This document shows positions 1 to 8,758 of a stretch of 64,000 nt of DNA, one piece after another. Each line of letters begins with the position of its first letter. Within the stretch, counting starts at the first letter, position 1. Under the pieces are notes generated by a model, which saw only the letters and a list, made by a program, of their open reading frames with translations, was not told the origin of the DNA and made no database searches. The stretch comes from Asanoa sp. WMMD1127 (lineage in GTDB: Bacteria; Actinomycetota; Actinomycetes; Mycobacteriales; Micromonosporaceae): contig NZ_JARUBP010000001.1 of assembly GCF_029626225.1 (NCBI RefSeq), positions 4,340,001 to 4,404,000 on the forward strand. The letters are read 5' to 3'. Position numbers and translations under genes: made by a program.

Positions 1-136
1 AGGCCTCGATGGTGCGGTCCCGCAGCGCGGCGCGCGACGGGTGTCCGGCCGGCATGGCGGCCAATGCGGTCAGTAGCTCGGTCGCGCTGTCGGTGAGCGT
101 GGCCGTCTCTACCTTCTCGGCCGTCTGCACGGTCAT
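1..136 (-). CDS. SigB/SigF-like RNA polymerase sigma factor, N-terminal fragment
   Basis: Only the first 45 codons are inside the window; the gene continues past base 1. The peptide contains LLTALAAMPAGHP followed by RAALRDRTIEA, the lead-in typical of actinobacterial SigB/SigF-type stress sigma factors, where sigma region 2 follows. The ATG at 136 has a near-perfect Shine-Dalgarno (AGGAGG) a few bases upstream on the minus strand. The sigma core domains are not visible, so the family call rests on the leader alone. The several SigB-type promoters in the window would suit such a sigma factor, but that link is inference. Confidence 0.6.
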   Translation of the reverse strand, partial: MTVQTAEKVETATLTDSATELLTALAAMPAGHPSRAALRDRTIEA

Positions 137-227
137 GGGGGGACCTCCTGCGCTCGATATGTGCATCGTGCTGAAGTTTGCTGTGGAGCACGGATAACCG
201 TTCGGCACTCACCGTAGCCCGAGCGGC

Positions 228-263
228 CGGCTAAAAGCTAGCCGAAAGGCCGATGTATATAAC
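228..263 (+). promoter_or_regulatory. Promoter region of the purine operon with inverted repeat
   Basis: CGGCTA and TAGCCG flank a 5-base spacer at 228-244, and a TATAAC -10-like box lies at 258-263. No good -35 is visible, which suggests activator or repressor control through the palindrome. The regulator is not in the window. Confidence 0.4.
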
Positions 264-328
264 ACGCGAAAGGTGCATACCCGGGTGTATTGCCTGAGAG
301 TTTTCGGTCAGGACTAGGGTGTGTGGCC

Positions 329-943
329 ATGACGGCCGGGCTTGTCCTCGCCGCCGGCGCCGGTCGGCGCTACGGCGGACCGAAGGCGCTCGTCCGCCGC
401 GACGGCGCCCTGCTGGTCGAGCGGGCCGTCGCCACCGCGCGCGCCGGCGGCCTGTCGCCGGTCTACGTCGTGGTCGGCGCGGCCGCCGATCGGGTCCGGT
501 CCGACGCCGACCTCGGCGACGCGGTGCTGGTCGACAACCCCGACTGGGCGACGGGCATGGGCTCCTCGCTGCGGGCCGGCCTGGCCGCCCTCACCGCCAC
601 CGACGCGCCCGCCGCCGCGGTGCTCCTCGTCGACATGCCGGGCGTCACGCCCGCCGCCGTCGAGCGGGTGACCGCCGGCGCCGGCCCGCGCACCCTGGCC
701 ATGGGCGGCTACGACGACCGCCGCGGCCACCCGGTCGTGCTCGGCCGCGAGCACTGGGCGGGTGTCGCGCGGACCGCCACCGGCGACGCGGGCGCCCGAG
801 CCTACCTGCGGGCCCACGCCGCCGACGTGACGGTCGTGCCCTGCGGCGACGTCGCCGACGACACCGACCTGGACACCCCCGACGACGGTGACACGCCGTC
901 ACCGGGTGCGGAACGCCTTGATCGCGGGCCCGCGCTGGAGTAG
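329..943 (+). CDS. MobA/MocA-like molybdenum cofactor nucleotidyltransferase
   Basis: The product (204 aa) is a nucleotidyltransferase of the MobA/MocA type, expected to transfer CMP or GMP onto molybdopterin. The N-terminal LAAGAGRRYGGPKAL is the nucleotide-binding G-x-G-x-R-x-G-x-x-K signature, and a later VLLVDMPGV matches the conserved metal-binding Asp loop. It is the first gene of a purine operon that encodes a molybdenum hydroxylase, so maturing that enzyme's cofactor is the likely job (inference). ATG 329 is chosen because the conserved domain starts immediately; a GTG at 323 is possible. CTP versus GTP specificity cannot be read from the sequence. Confidence 0.8.
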   Translation: MTAGLVLAAGAGRRYGGPKALVRRDGALLVERAVATARAGGLSPVYVVVGAAADRVRSDADLGDAVLVDNPDWATGMGSSLRAGLAALTATDAPAAAVLLVDMPGVTPAAVERVTAGAGPRTLAMGGYDDRRGHPVVLGREHWAGVARTATGDAGARAYLRAHAADVTVVPCGDVADDTDLDTPDDGDTPSPGAERLDRGPALE

Positions 944-959
944 TCATTCGGTATCCGTC

Positions 960-1790
960 GTGAAGGGGGGCGTCATCGCCGACGTCGACCGGTTCAACCG
1001 GCTCTCACCCGCCGAGGCCGAGCGCGACCTGCTCGCCTGCTGCGCGGCGCCCACGTGGGCGGAGGCGGTCGCCGCCGGCCGCCCCTACGCCGACCGGGCC
1101 GCACTGCTGGCCGCCGCCGACACCGCACTGCGCAAGCTGACCTGGGCCGACGTGTCACTCGCGATCGCCGCGCACCCGCGGATCGGCGAGCGGCCGGCCG
1201 GCGGCGACCGGGAGTCCGCCTGGTCGCGGCGCGAGCAGTCCGGTGTCGCGGCCGACGCCGACACCATCACCGCCCTCAAGCGGGCCAACCTCGACTACGA
1301 GCGCCGGTTCGACCACGTGTTCCTCGTCTTCGCGACCGGGAAGTCCCAGGCCGAGATCCTCGACACGCTGCGGCACCGGCTCGACAACGACGTCGAGACC
1401 GAGCGCCGCGTCGTCCAGGAGGAGCTCCGCAAGATCGCCCTCCTCCGGCTGGAACGGCTCGTCACCGATCCCACCGCCCCGCTCTCCACCCACGTGCTCG
1501 ACCTCGAGCGCGGCCGCCCGGCCGCCGGCGTCACGGTGCGGCTCGAGCGGGGCGCCGAGGTGCTGGCCAAGGGGCGCACCGACGACGACGGGCGGCTGCG
1601 CGAGTGGGTGCCGGCCGAGGGGTGGGAAGCCGGCGACTACCGGCTCGTCTTCGACGTGGCCGGCTACCTCGACGGCGCGACCTTCTTCCCCGAGGTCACC
1701 GTCGGCTTCCGGGTCACCGCGCCCGACCAGCACCACCACGTGCCGCTGCTGCTCAACCGGCACGGCTACACGACCTACCGGGGGAGCTGA
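960..1790 (+). CDS. Fused OHCU decarboxylase / 5-hydroxyisourate hydrolase
   Basis: Bifunctional enzyme completing the two steps after uricase: hydrolysis of 5-hydroxyisourate and decarboxylation of OHCU to S-allantoin. Residues 1 to about 165 are the OHCU decarboxylase (motifs HPRIGE, then a FLVFATGKS segment). The C-terminal part, starting at STHVLD, is a transthyretin-like 5-hydroxyisourate hydrolase ending in the signature tetrapeptide YRGS. In many bacteria these are separate proteins; plant allantoin synthase is fused in the same order. The start is uncertain: GTG 960 follows the previous stop by 16 bases, while GTG 888 would overlap the previous gene and add unconserved residues. Neither has a strong ribosome-binding site. 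Confidence 0.88.
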   Translation: MKGGVIADVDRFNRLSPAEAERDLLACCAAPTWAEAVAAGRPYADRAALLAAADTALRKLTWADVSLAIAAHPRIGERPAGGDRESAWSRREQSGVAADADTITALKRANLDYERRFDHVFLVFATGKSQAEILDTLRHRLDNDVETERRVVQEELRKIALLRLERLVTDPTAPLSTHVLDLERGRPAAGVTVRLERGAEVLAKGRTDDDGRLREWVPAEGWEAGDYRLVFDVAGYLDGATFFPEVTVGFRVTAPDQHHHVPLLLNRHGYTTYRGS

Positions 1791-1794
1791 CCGC

Positions 1795-2652
1795 ATGGCG
1801 ATCACCCTGGGCGACAACCGGTACGGCAAGGCCGAGGTCCGCCTCGTCCGGGTGGTCCGCGACGGCCCCCGCCACGACCTGCGTGACCTGACGGTCAGCG
1901 TCGCGCTGGCCGGCGACCTGGCCGCCGCGCACGACGGCGACAACAGCGGGGTGCTGCCGACCGACACCCAGAAGAACACGGTGTACGCGTTCGCCAAGCG
2001 CTACGGCGTCGGCGAGCCCGAGGCGTTCGGCCTGCTGCTGGCCCGGCACTTCGTCGACACCCAGCCGACCATCCACTGGGCCCGCGTCGACCTGGTCGAG
2101 CACCCGTGGTCGCGCCTGGGTCCCCATTCGTTCGCCCGCGAGGGCGGCCCCACCCGGCACGCCACCGTGACCGTCACCGCCGACGCCTCGCACGTGGTCA
2201 GCGGCCTGTCGGGCCTGGTCCTGCTGAACACCACCGACTCCGAGTTCCACGGCTACGTCCGCGACGGCTACACGACGCTGCCCGAGACCACCGACCGGAT
2301 CCTGGCCACCGAGGTCGACGCCCGGTGGCGGTGGGGGTCGGTCGGCGCCGGGCCGCCCTGGGCGGCGTCCTTCCAGGGCGCGCGGGACGCCCTGGTCGCC
2401 GCGTTCGTCGAGACCTACAGTTACTCGCTGCAGCAGACCCTCTACGCGATGGGCACGCGGGTGCTGGAGAAGCAGCCGGAGCTGGCCGAGGTGCGGCTGG
2501 CGCTGCCCAATAAGCACCACTTCCTGGTCGACCTGGCGCCGTTCGGGCTCGGCAACGACAACGAGGTCTACGTGGCCACCGACCGCCCGTACGGCCTGAT
2601 CGAGGGCACCGTGCTGCGCGACGACGCGCCGCCGGCCCCGGAGGCGTGGTGA
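1795..2652 (+). CDS. Urate oxidase (uricase)
   Basis: Cofactor-free urate oxidase (285 aa) that converts urate to 5-hydroxyisourate with O2. The protein has the family hallmarks: TDTQKNTVYAFAK near residue 60 (catalytic Thr and following Lys region), a central LLNTTDSEFHGY, and a C-terminal NKHHFLVDL followed by GLGNDNEVY. Length is that of a full uricase with both T-fold halves. It starts 4 bases after the stop of the fused hydrolase/decarboxylase that consumes its product, and its TGA overlaps the next start as GTGA, so translation is coupled along the operon. Confidence 0.95.
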   Translation: MAITLGDNRYGKAEVRLVRVVRDGPRHDLRDLTVSVALAGDLAAAHDGDNSGVLPTDTQKNTVYAFAKRYGVGEPEAFGLLLARHFVDTQPTIHWARVDLVEHPWSRLGPHSFAREGGPTRHATVTVTADASHVVSGLSGLVLLNTTDSEFHGYVRDGYTTLPETTDRILATEVDARWRWGSVGAGPPWAASFQGARDALVAAFVETYSYSLQQTLYAMGTRVLEKQPELAEVRLALPNKHHFLVDLAPFGLGNDNEVYVATDRPYGLIEGTVLRDDAPPAPEAW

Positions 2653-3521
2653 CCATGGAGTTCCTGCGACCGTCCGACTGGGACGAGGCCCTGGCGGCCA
2701 AGGCGGCCCACCCCGACGCCGTGCCGATCGCCGGCGGCACCGACGTGATGGTCGACGTCAACTTCGACCGGTCCCGCCCGGCGGCGCTGCTCGACCTGAC
2801 CCGGGTGGCCGCGCTGGCCGACTGGGGCGTCGACGGCGACCTGCTGCGGATCGGCGCCGGGGTCACCTACCGGCGGCTGATCGACGAGCTGGCCGGCCGG
2901 TTGCCGGGGCTGGCGCTGGCCGCCCGCACGGTCGGCTCGCCGCAGATCCGCAACCGCGGCACGGTCGGCGGCAACCTCGGCTCCGCCTCGCCGGCCGGTG
3001 ACGCCCACCCGTCGCTGCTGGCCGCCGGCGCGCAGGTCGAGCTCGCCTCGGTGCGGGGCACCCGGCGCGTGCCGGTCACCGAGTTCTTCGTCGGGCCGAA
3101 GCGCTCGCTCCGGACGCCCGACGAGCTGATCGCCGCGTTCCTGGTGCCGGCCCGGCCCGGCGCCGAGCAGTTCGCCAAGGTGGGCACCCGCAACGCGATG
3201 GTGATCGCGGTCTGCTCGTTCGCGCTGTCACTCGACGCGGCGACGCGTACGGTCGGCACCGGGATCGGTTCGGCCGGGCCGACGCCGTTGCGCGCCACCG
3301 AGGCGGCCGACTTCCTCGCTGCGGAGCTGCCCTGGGAGTCACGGGACGCGGTGCCGGACGCGGTCGCGGCCCGGTTCGGCGAGCTGGTCGGCGCGGCGGC
3401 GCGGCCGATCGACGACGTGCGGGGCAGCGCCGACTACCGGCGGCACGCGCTGGCCGTGCTGGCCCGGCGGACGCTGGCGTGGGCATGGGCGGATCTGGGA
3501 GGTGCGGCGGCATGCGGGTGA
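2649..3521 (+). CDS. Xanthine dehydrogenase, FAD-binding subunit
   Basis: Medium subunit of a three-subunit molybdenum hydroxylase that oxidises hypoxanthine and xanthine to urate. The N-terminal EFLRPSDWDEAL and PIAGGTDVMVD form the first FAD contact, and IRNRGTVGGNLGSASPAGD is the second FAD-binding signature. About 290 aa, full length. The start overlaps the uricase stop (GTGA); ATG 2655 or GTG 2646 are alternatives in the same frame. Its end overlaps the iron-sulfur subunit by 10 bases. Confidence 0.92.
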   Translation: MTMEFLRPSDWDEALAAKAAHPDAVPIAGGTDVMVDVNFDRSRPAALLDLTRVAALADWGVDGDLLRIGAGVTYRRLIDELAGRLPGLALAARTVGSPQIRNRGTVGGNLGSASPAGDAHPSLLAAGAQVELASVRGTRRVPVTEFFVGPKRSLRTPDELIAAFLVPARPGAEQFAKVGTRNAMVIAVCSFALSLDAATRTVGTGIGSAGPTPLRATEAADFLAAELPWESRDAVPDAVAARFGELVGAAARPIDDVRGSADYRRHALAVLARRTLAWAWADLGGAAACG

Positions 3522-3979
3522 CGTGCGTGGTCAACGGCGAGACGCGGCAGGCCGACGACGTCTGGCCCGGCGAGAGCCTGCTCTACGTGCTCCGCGAGCG
3601 GCTCGGCCTGCCCGGCGCCAAGAACGCCTGCGAGCAGGGCGAGTGCGGCTCGTGCACCGTCTATCTCGACGGGCTGCCGGTGTGCGCGTGCCTGGTCGCG
3701 GCCGGCCAGGCCGAGGGCCGCACGGTGACCACGGTCGAGGGCCTGGCCCCCGGCTCCGGCGAGGAGCAGCTCGACCGGGTGCAGCGGGCGTTCCTCGCCA
3801 CCGGCGCCGTCCAGTGCGGCTTCTGCACGCCGGGCCTGATCGTCGCGGTGCACGACCTGCTGGCCCGCGAGCCCGCGCCGAGCGACCCCGACATCCGCGA
3901 GGCGCTGGCGGGCAACCTGTGCCGGTGCACCGGCTACGAGAAGATCATGGAAGCGGTCCGGCTGGCGGCGACGTCATGA
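3512..3979 (+). CDS. Xanthine dehydrogenase, [2Fe-2S] subunit
   Basis: Small electron-transfer subunit (155 aa) with both iron-sulfur domains. The plant-ferredoxin-like cluster motif is CEQGECGSC, followed by a fourth cysteine (residue order C-x4-C-x2-C ... C). The second, helical domain has CGFCTPG and [11 protein letters not shown] 3512 has GGGAGG about 14-18 bases upstream. It overlaps the FAD gene by 10 bases and the deaminase gene by an ATGA. The order FAD, FeS, deaminase, Mo is unusual in that the deaminase splits the dehydrogenase genes. Confidence 0.93.
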   Translation: MRVTCVVNGETRQADDVWPGESLLYVLRERLGLPGAKNACEQGECGSCTVYLDGLPVCACLVAAGQAEGRTVTTVEGLAPGSGEEQLDRVQRAFLATGAVQCGFCTPGLIVAVHDLLAREPAPSDPDIREALAGNLCRCTGYEKIMEAVRLAATS

Positions 3980-5328
3980 TCCTCATCGAGAACTGCGCGA
4001 TCGCGACCGTCGACGCCGACGGCACCGAATACGTCGACGGCCACGTGGTGATCGGCGACGACGGGCGGATCGCCGCGGTCGGCCCGGGGCACGCCGGCCG
4101 GTTCCAGTCGGTGCGCCGGGTCGACGGCACCGGCTGCCTGCTCACCCCCGGCCTGGTCAACACCCACCATCACCTCTACCAGTGGGCGACCAAGGGGCTG
4201 GCCCAGGACGGCACGCTCTTCGAGTGGCTGACCACGCTCTACCCGATTTGGGCCGGCATCGACGCCGAGATCGTCGGCGCGACCACCGCCGCCGGGCTCG
4301 GCTGGCTGGCCCTGTCGGGCTGCACGACCAGCACCGACCACCACTACGTCTACCCGGCCGGGGCCGGTGACCTGATGGCGGCCCAGGTCGAAGCCGCGCG
4401 CGAGGTGGGCCTGCGGTTCCACCCCACCCGCGGCTCGATGGACCTGGGTAAGTCGGGTGGCGGGCTGCCGCCCGACGAGGTGGTCGAGAAGACCGACGAC
4501 GCGCTGGCGGCCACCGAGGAGGCGATCAACCGCTACCACGACCCGGCGCCCGACTCGCTGCTGCGGGTCGCGGTGGCACCGTGCTCCCCGTTCTCGGTCA
4601 CCGGCCGGCTGATGGAGGAGGCGGCCGCGCTGGCCCGGCGGCACGGCGTGCGGCTGCACACCCACCTCGCCGAGACCGCCGACGAGACCGACTTCTGCCG
4701 CGACCAGTTCGACTGCACCCCGGTCGAGTACGCCGAGCGCGTCGGCTGGCTCGGCGACGACGTCTGGCTGGCCCACGCCGTGCACCTCGACGACGCCGCG
4801 ATCGCGCGGCTGGCCGCCACCGGCACCGCCGTCGCCCACTGCCCGAGCTCCAACGCCCGGCTCGGGGCCGGCATGGCCCGGGTCCGCGAGCTGCTCGACG
4901 CCGGCGTGCCCGTCGGTCTCGGCGTCGACGGCGCGGCCTCGCAGGAGACCAACCAGCTCAGCGCCGAGCTCCGCCAGGCCCTCTACACGGCCCGGCTGCG
5001 CGGTGGGCCGACCGGGCTGACCGCCCGCGAGGCGCTGCGGCTGGGCACGATGGGCGGCGCCCGCTGCCTCGGCCGCGACGCCGACCTCGGCTCGATCGAG
5101 AAGGGCAAGCTGGCCGACCTCGCGCTCTGGCGGCTCGACGACCTCGGGCACGTCGGCATCGACGACCCGGTCACCGCGCTGGTCTTCGGCCCGCCGGCCA
5201 CCTTGGAGCTGCTGACGGTCGGCGGCCGGACGATCGTGGAGTACGGCGAGCTGCGTACCGCCGACGACCGTGACCTGACCCGGCGCACCCGCCGGGCGCA
5301 CCGCGCCCTGATGCGGAGGGCGCGATGA
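3976..5328 (+). CDS. 8-oxoguanine/guanine deaminase (amidohydrolase)
   Basis: Metal-dependent amidohydrolase of the AtzA/TrzA/8-oxoguanine deaminase subfamily (450 aa). Visible metal and substrate residues are NTHHH in the first strand, HTHLAETADE, AHAVHLDD, and the late Asp in GVDGAASQETNQ. In a purine operon it would deaminate guanine to xanthine (or 8-oxoguanine to urate), feeding the dehydrogenase or uricase. ATGA overlaps at both ends place it inside the dehydrogenase genes, which argues for co-production. Guanine versus 8-oxoguanine preference is not decided by the sequence. Confidence 0.85.
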   Translation: MILIENCAIATVDADGTEYVDGHVVIGDDGRIAAVGPGHAGRFQSVRRVDGTGCLLTPGLVNTHHHLYQWATKGLAQDGTLFEWLTTLYPIWAGIDAEIVGATTAAGLGWLALSGCTTSTDHHYVYPAGAGDLMAAQVEAAREVGLRFHPTRGSMDLGKSGGGLPPDEVVEKTDDALAATEEAINRYHDPAPDSLLRVAVAPCSPFSVTGRLMEEAAALARRHGVRLHTHLAETADETDFCRDQFDCTPVEYAERVGWLGDDVWLAHAVHLDDAAIARLAATGTAVAHCPSSNARLGAGMARVRELLDAGVPVGLGVDGAASQETNQLSAELRQALYTARLRGGPTGLTAREALRLGTMGGARCLGRDADLGSIEKGKLADLALWRLDDLGHVGIDDPVTALVFGPPATLELLTVGGRTIVEYGELRTADDRDLTRRTRRAHRALMRRAR

Positions 5329-7580
5329 CGACCGCGGTCCATTCGCCCAGCACCGTCGACGGCGGCGTCGGCACCTCGGCCCGGCGACCCGACGGCGTGC
5401 TCAAGGTGGCCGGCGAGTTCGCCTACTCGTCCGACCTGTGGGCCGACGAGATGCTCTGGGGCGCGACCGTCCGCTCGCCGCACCCCAGTGCCGAGATCCG
5501 CGGCATCGACGTGAGCGCGGCCCTGGCCGTGCCGGGCGTCTACGCGGTGCTGACGGCCGACGACGTGCCGGGCGCCAAGCACTACGGGCTCGAGATCGTC
5601 GACCAGCCGGTGCTGGCCATCGACGAGGTGCGCTACGAGGGCGAGCCGGTGGCGATCGTGGCCGCCGACCATCCCGAGACGGCCCGCCGCGCCGCCGCCC
5701 GGATCACGGTGGAATATGCCGTCCGCGCCCCGGTCACCGACGCCGAGGAGGCGCTGTCCCGCGGCGACCTGGTGCGGCACGTGCCCGTCCACCGGTTCGC
5801 CTCGGCCGGCGACACCGCGCTCGCCGCCGACGTGGTGGTCACCGGCACCTATGAGGTCGGCATGCAGGACCAGGCGTTCCTCGGCCCGGAGTCCGGCCTC
5901 GCGGTGCCGGCCGAGGACGGCGGGATCGACCTGTTCGTCGCGACCCAGTGGCTGCACGTCGACCAGAAGCAGGTGGCCGCCTGCCTCGGTCTGCCGCCGT
6001 CCAAGGTCCGGCTCAGCCTGGCCGGCGTCGGCGGCGCCTTCGGCGCGCGCGAGGACCTCTCGATGCAGGTGCACGCCAGCCTGCTCGCCCTGCAGACCGG
6101 CAAGCCGGTCAAGATGGTGTACGGCCGGGAGGAGTCCTTCTTCGGCCACGTGCACCGGCATCCGGCCCGGCTGACCTACGAGCACGGCGCCGACCGCACC
6201 GGCAAGCTGGTCTACGTCAAGGCCCGGATCGTGCTCGACGGCGGCGCCTACACCTCGTCGACACCGGCCGTGGTGGCCAACGCGGCGACCCTGGGCGTCG
6301 GCCCCTACGACGTGCCGACGGTGGTGATGGACGCGTACGGCGTCTACACCAACAACCCGCCGTGCGGCGCGATGCGCGGTTTCGGGGCGGTGCAGGCCTG
6401 CTTCGCCTACGAGTCGCAGATGGACAAGCTGGCCGCCGCGCTCGGCCTGGACCCGGTCGAGGTCCGCCGCCGCAACGCGATGACCACCGGTTCGGTGATG
6501 CCGACCGGGCAGCTCGTCCAGGGTCCGGCCCCGGTCGCCGAGCTGCTCGCGCGGGTGCGCGACCGCCCGCTGCCGCCGCCGGCCCTGCGCGACCCGCGCG
6601 AGCGGCCCGGCGGCGTGGCCAACACGACCCGCGGCGAGGGCGTGGTCCGGGGGGTCGGCTACGCGATCGGCATCAAGAACGTCTGCTTCTCCGAGGGCTT
6701 CGACGACTTCGCCACCGCCCGGGTCCGGCTGTCGGTGATCGGCGGCGAGCCGGCCGTGCTCGTGCACACCGCCGCCGCCGAGGTCGGGCAGGGCCTGGTC
6801 ACCGTGCAGGCCCAGATCGCCCGCACCGAGCTCGGCGTCGGCCGGGTCACCGTGGCCACCGCCGACACCTCCGTGGGCAGCGCCGGCTCGTCGTCGGCGT
6901 CCCGGCAGACCTACATGACCGGCGGCGCGGTGCGCGCGGCCTGCCAGGCGGTCCGGGCGACCGTGCTGGCCCGGCTGGGCCGCGCCGACGAGCTGTCCCT
7001 TGTGGACGGCAAAGTGGTCGCGTCCGACGGCTCGGTGGTGGGGTCGCTGGTCGACCTGCTCGGCAACGACGTCGTCGAGGAGACGGTGGAGTGGCGGCAC
7101 AAGCCGACCCAGCCGCTCGACCCGGCGACCGGCCAGGGCGACGCCCACGTCCAGTACGCGTTCGCCGCGCACCGGGCCGTCGTCGACGTCGACACCGAGC
7201 TGGGCCTGGTCCGGGTCGTCGAGATCGCCACCGCCCAGGACGTCGGCAAGGCGGTCAACCCGCAGGCCGTGGTCGGGCAGATCCAGGGCGGCACCGCGCA
7301 GGGGCTCGGGCTCGCCGTGATGGAGGAGGTCCAGGTGGTGGACGGAGTGATCCGCAACCCGTCGTTCACGGACTACCTGATACCGACGATCCTCGACATG
7401 CCCCCGATGGCGGTCGACGTGCTGGAGCTCGGCGACCCGGACGCGCCGTACGGGCTGCGCGGCGTCGGCGAGCCGCCGACCATCTCGTCGACCCCGGCCG
7501 TGGTCGCCGCCATCCGCGCCGCGACCGGGCTGCCGCTCACCAGAGTCCCTGTCCGCCCGGACCACATCGCGCTGTCATGA
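5325..7580 (+). CDS. Xanthine dehydrogenase, molybdopterin-binding catalytic subunit
   Basis: Large subunit (751 aa) carrying the molybdenum active site. Residues around 40-150 form the aldehyde oxidase/xanthine dehydrogenase a/b hammerhead domain. GGAFGAREDLS and MRGFGAVQACFAYE are cofactor-contacting segments, and the C-terminal RGVGEPP carries the catalytic glutamate. It follows the deaminase with an ATGA overlap and leads into the aldolase with another. No XdhC chaperone gene is in the window; the MobA-like gene at the operon start is the only cofactor gene. Confidence 0.93.
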   Translation: MTTAVHSPSTVDGGVGTSARRPDGVLKVAGEFAYSSDLWADEMLWGATVRSPHPSAEIRGIDVSAALAVPGVYAVLTADDVPGAKHYGLEIVDQPVLAIDEVRYEGEPVAIVAADHPETARRAAARITVEYAVRAPVTDAEEALSRGDLVRHVPVHRFASAGDTALAADVVVTGTYEVGMQDQAFLGPESGLAVPAEDGGIDLFVATQWLHVDQKQVAACLGLPPSKVRLSLAGVGGAFGAREDLSMQVHASLLALQTGKPVKMVYGREESFFGHVHRHPARLTYEHGADRTGKLVYVKARIVLDGGAYTSSTPAVVANAATLGVGPYDVPTVVMDAYGVYTNNPPCGAMRGFGAVQACFAYESQMDKLAAALGLDPVEVRRRNAMTTGSVMPTGQLVQGPAPVAELLARVRDRPLPPPALRDPRERPGGVANTTRGEGVVRGVGYAIGIKNVCFSEGFDDFATARVRLSVIGGEPAVLVHTAAAEVGQGLVTVQAQIARTELGVGRVTVATADTSVGSAGSSSASRQTYMTGGAVRAACQAVRATVLARLGRADELSLVDGKVVASDGSVVGSLVDLLGNDVVEETVEWRHKPTQPLDPATGQGDAHVQYAFAAHRAVVDVDTELGLVRVVEIATAQDVGKAVNPQAVVGQIQGGTAQGLGLAVMEEVQVVDGVIRNPSFTDYLIPTILDMPPMAVDVLELGDPDAPYGLRGVGEPPTISSTPAVVAAIRAATGLPLTRVPVRPDHIALS

Positions 7581-8758
7581 CAGGGCGGCTGCCGGACTCG
7601 GTCTACCGGGACCTCGACCAGCGGCTCGCGCCCGTCGACGCGGTGCTGCGGGCGCGGCCCCGGCCCGCGGTGGCCGGGCGGCAGCCGGTGCACACGGTCT
7701 ACGTACCCGCCGACAAGTTCGCCCCGTCCGTCGTCGCCACCTGGGGCGCCGAGGCGCTCGCCGCCCTGGACGCCGCCCCGCCGCTGCCGTTCCCCGAGGA
7801 GCTGCGCGAGCGGGTCCTGGCCAAGCTCGAGCGCGAGCCGATCGAGGACCTGCGGATCGACTTCGAGGACGGCTACGGCGCGCGCGGCGACGACGTCGAG
7901 GACGCCGCCGCGGCCGCCGCCGGCGCGGCGCTGCTGGCGCTCAGCCCCGCGCCGCCGTTCGTCGGCCTGCGGATCAAGTCGCTGGAGGCGGCCACCCGGC
8001 GGCGCGGCGTGCGGACGCTGGACCTGTTCCTCGCCGCGGTCGACGGCGGGCTGCCGCCGGGCTTCGTGGTCACGCTGCCCAAGGTGAGCGCGCCGGCCCA
8101 GGTCGCCGCGATGGCCCGGCTGTGCGCGCAGCTCGAGCTGGCCTACGGGCTGCCGCCGCGGGCGTTGCTCTTCGAGGCCCAGGTGGAGACCCCGCTGGCG
8201 GTGCTCGGGCCGGACGGCAGCGCGACGGTGGCCCGGCTGGCCGCGGCCGGCGAGGGGCGGCTGGTCGGCCTGCACTACGGCACCTACGACTACAGCGCCG
8301 CGCTCGGGGTCGCCGCCGCCGAGCAGAGCCTCGCCCACCCGGCCGCCGACCATGCCAAGGCGGTGATGCAGGTGGCGGTGGCCGGCACCGGCGTGCGGCT
8401 CTCCGACGGGTCGTGCAACGTGCTGCCGATCGGTCCGGGCATCCACGCCGCCTGGCAGCTGCACCACCGGCTCGTGCTGCGGTCCCTGGCCCGCGGCTTC
8501 TACCAGGGCTGGGACCTGCACCCGGCGCAACTGCCGACCCGGTTCGCCGCCACGTACGCGTTCTTCCGCTCCGCCTCGGCCGCCGCCGTCGAGCGGCTCG
8601 GCCGCTATCTGGAGCGGCAGGCCGGTGGCGTGCTCGACGAGCCCGCGACGGCCCGTGCCCTGGCCGGCTTCCTGCTGCGTGGCCTCGACTGCGGCGCCCT
8701 CGACCCGCCGGAGGTGCCGTTCACCCGCTCGACCCTGGAGGCGCTGTGGGCCGTGTGA
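7577..8758 (+). CDS. CitE/HpcH-type aldolase (DUF6986-like) of the purine operon
   Basis: A 393-aa TIM-barrel protein related to HpcH/HpaI aldolases and citrate-lyase beta/malate-synthase-like enzymes. Recognisable elements are LRIDFEDGYGARGDD (acidic metal-site loop), LRIKSLE, TLPKVSAP and FEAQVETPLAVLG, where Glu and Gln/Glu would bind Mg2+ and the carbonyl substrate. It is coupled by ATGA to the dehydrogenase and by GTGA to allantoinase. Since allantoin breakdown ends in glyoxylate, a glyoxylate-condensing role is attractive, but that is inference; the reaction is unknown. Confidence 0.75.
   Translation: MTGRLPDSVYRDLDQRLAPVDAVLRARPRPAVAGRQPVHTVYVPADKFAPSVVATWGAEALAALDAAPPLPFPEELRERVLAKLEREPIEDLRIDFEDGYGARGDDVEDAAAAAAGAALLALSPAPPFVGLRIKSLEAATRRRGVRTLDLFLAAVDGGLPPGFVVTLPKVSAPAQVAAMARLCAQLELAYGLPPRALLFEAQVETPLAVLGPDGSATVARLAAAGEGRLVGLHYGTYDYSAALGVAAAEQSLAHPAADHAKAVMQVAVAGTGVRLSDGSCNVLPIGPGIHAAWQLHHRLVLRSLARGFYQGWDLHPAQLPTRFAATYAFFRSASAAAVERLGRYLERQAGGVLDEPATARALAGFLLRGLDCGALDPPEVPFTRSTLEALWAV

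Noticed and set aside
288-312. CTCTCAGGCA on the minus strand resembling the 3' end of a glycine riboswitch
   Set aside because: The upstream aptamer parts (GGAGAG and the GGGGCAA-type segment) are absent in the correct order; it is more simply a short hairpin in the purine operon leader.
4983-7565. Very long open frame on the strand opposite the xanthine dehydrogenase genes
   Set aside because: It is a mirror of GC-rich codons; the plus strand carries all recognised motifs, and the opposite frame gives low-complexity Arg/Gly/His-rich sequence.
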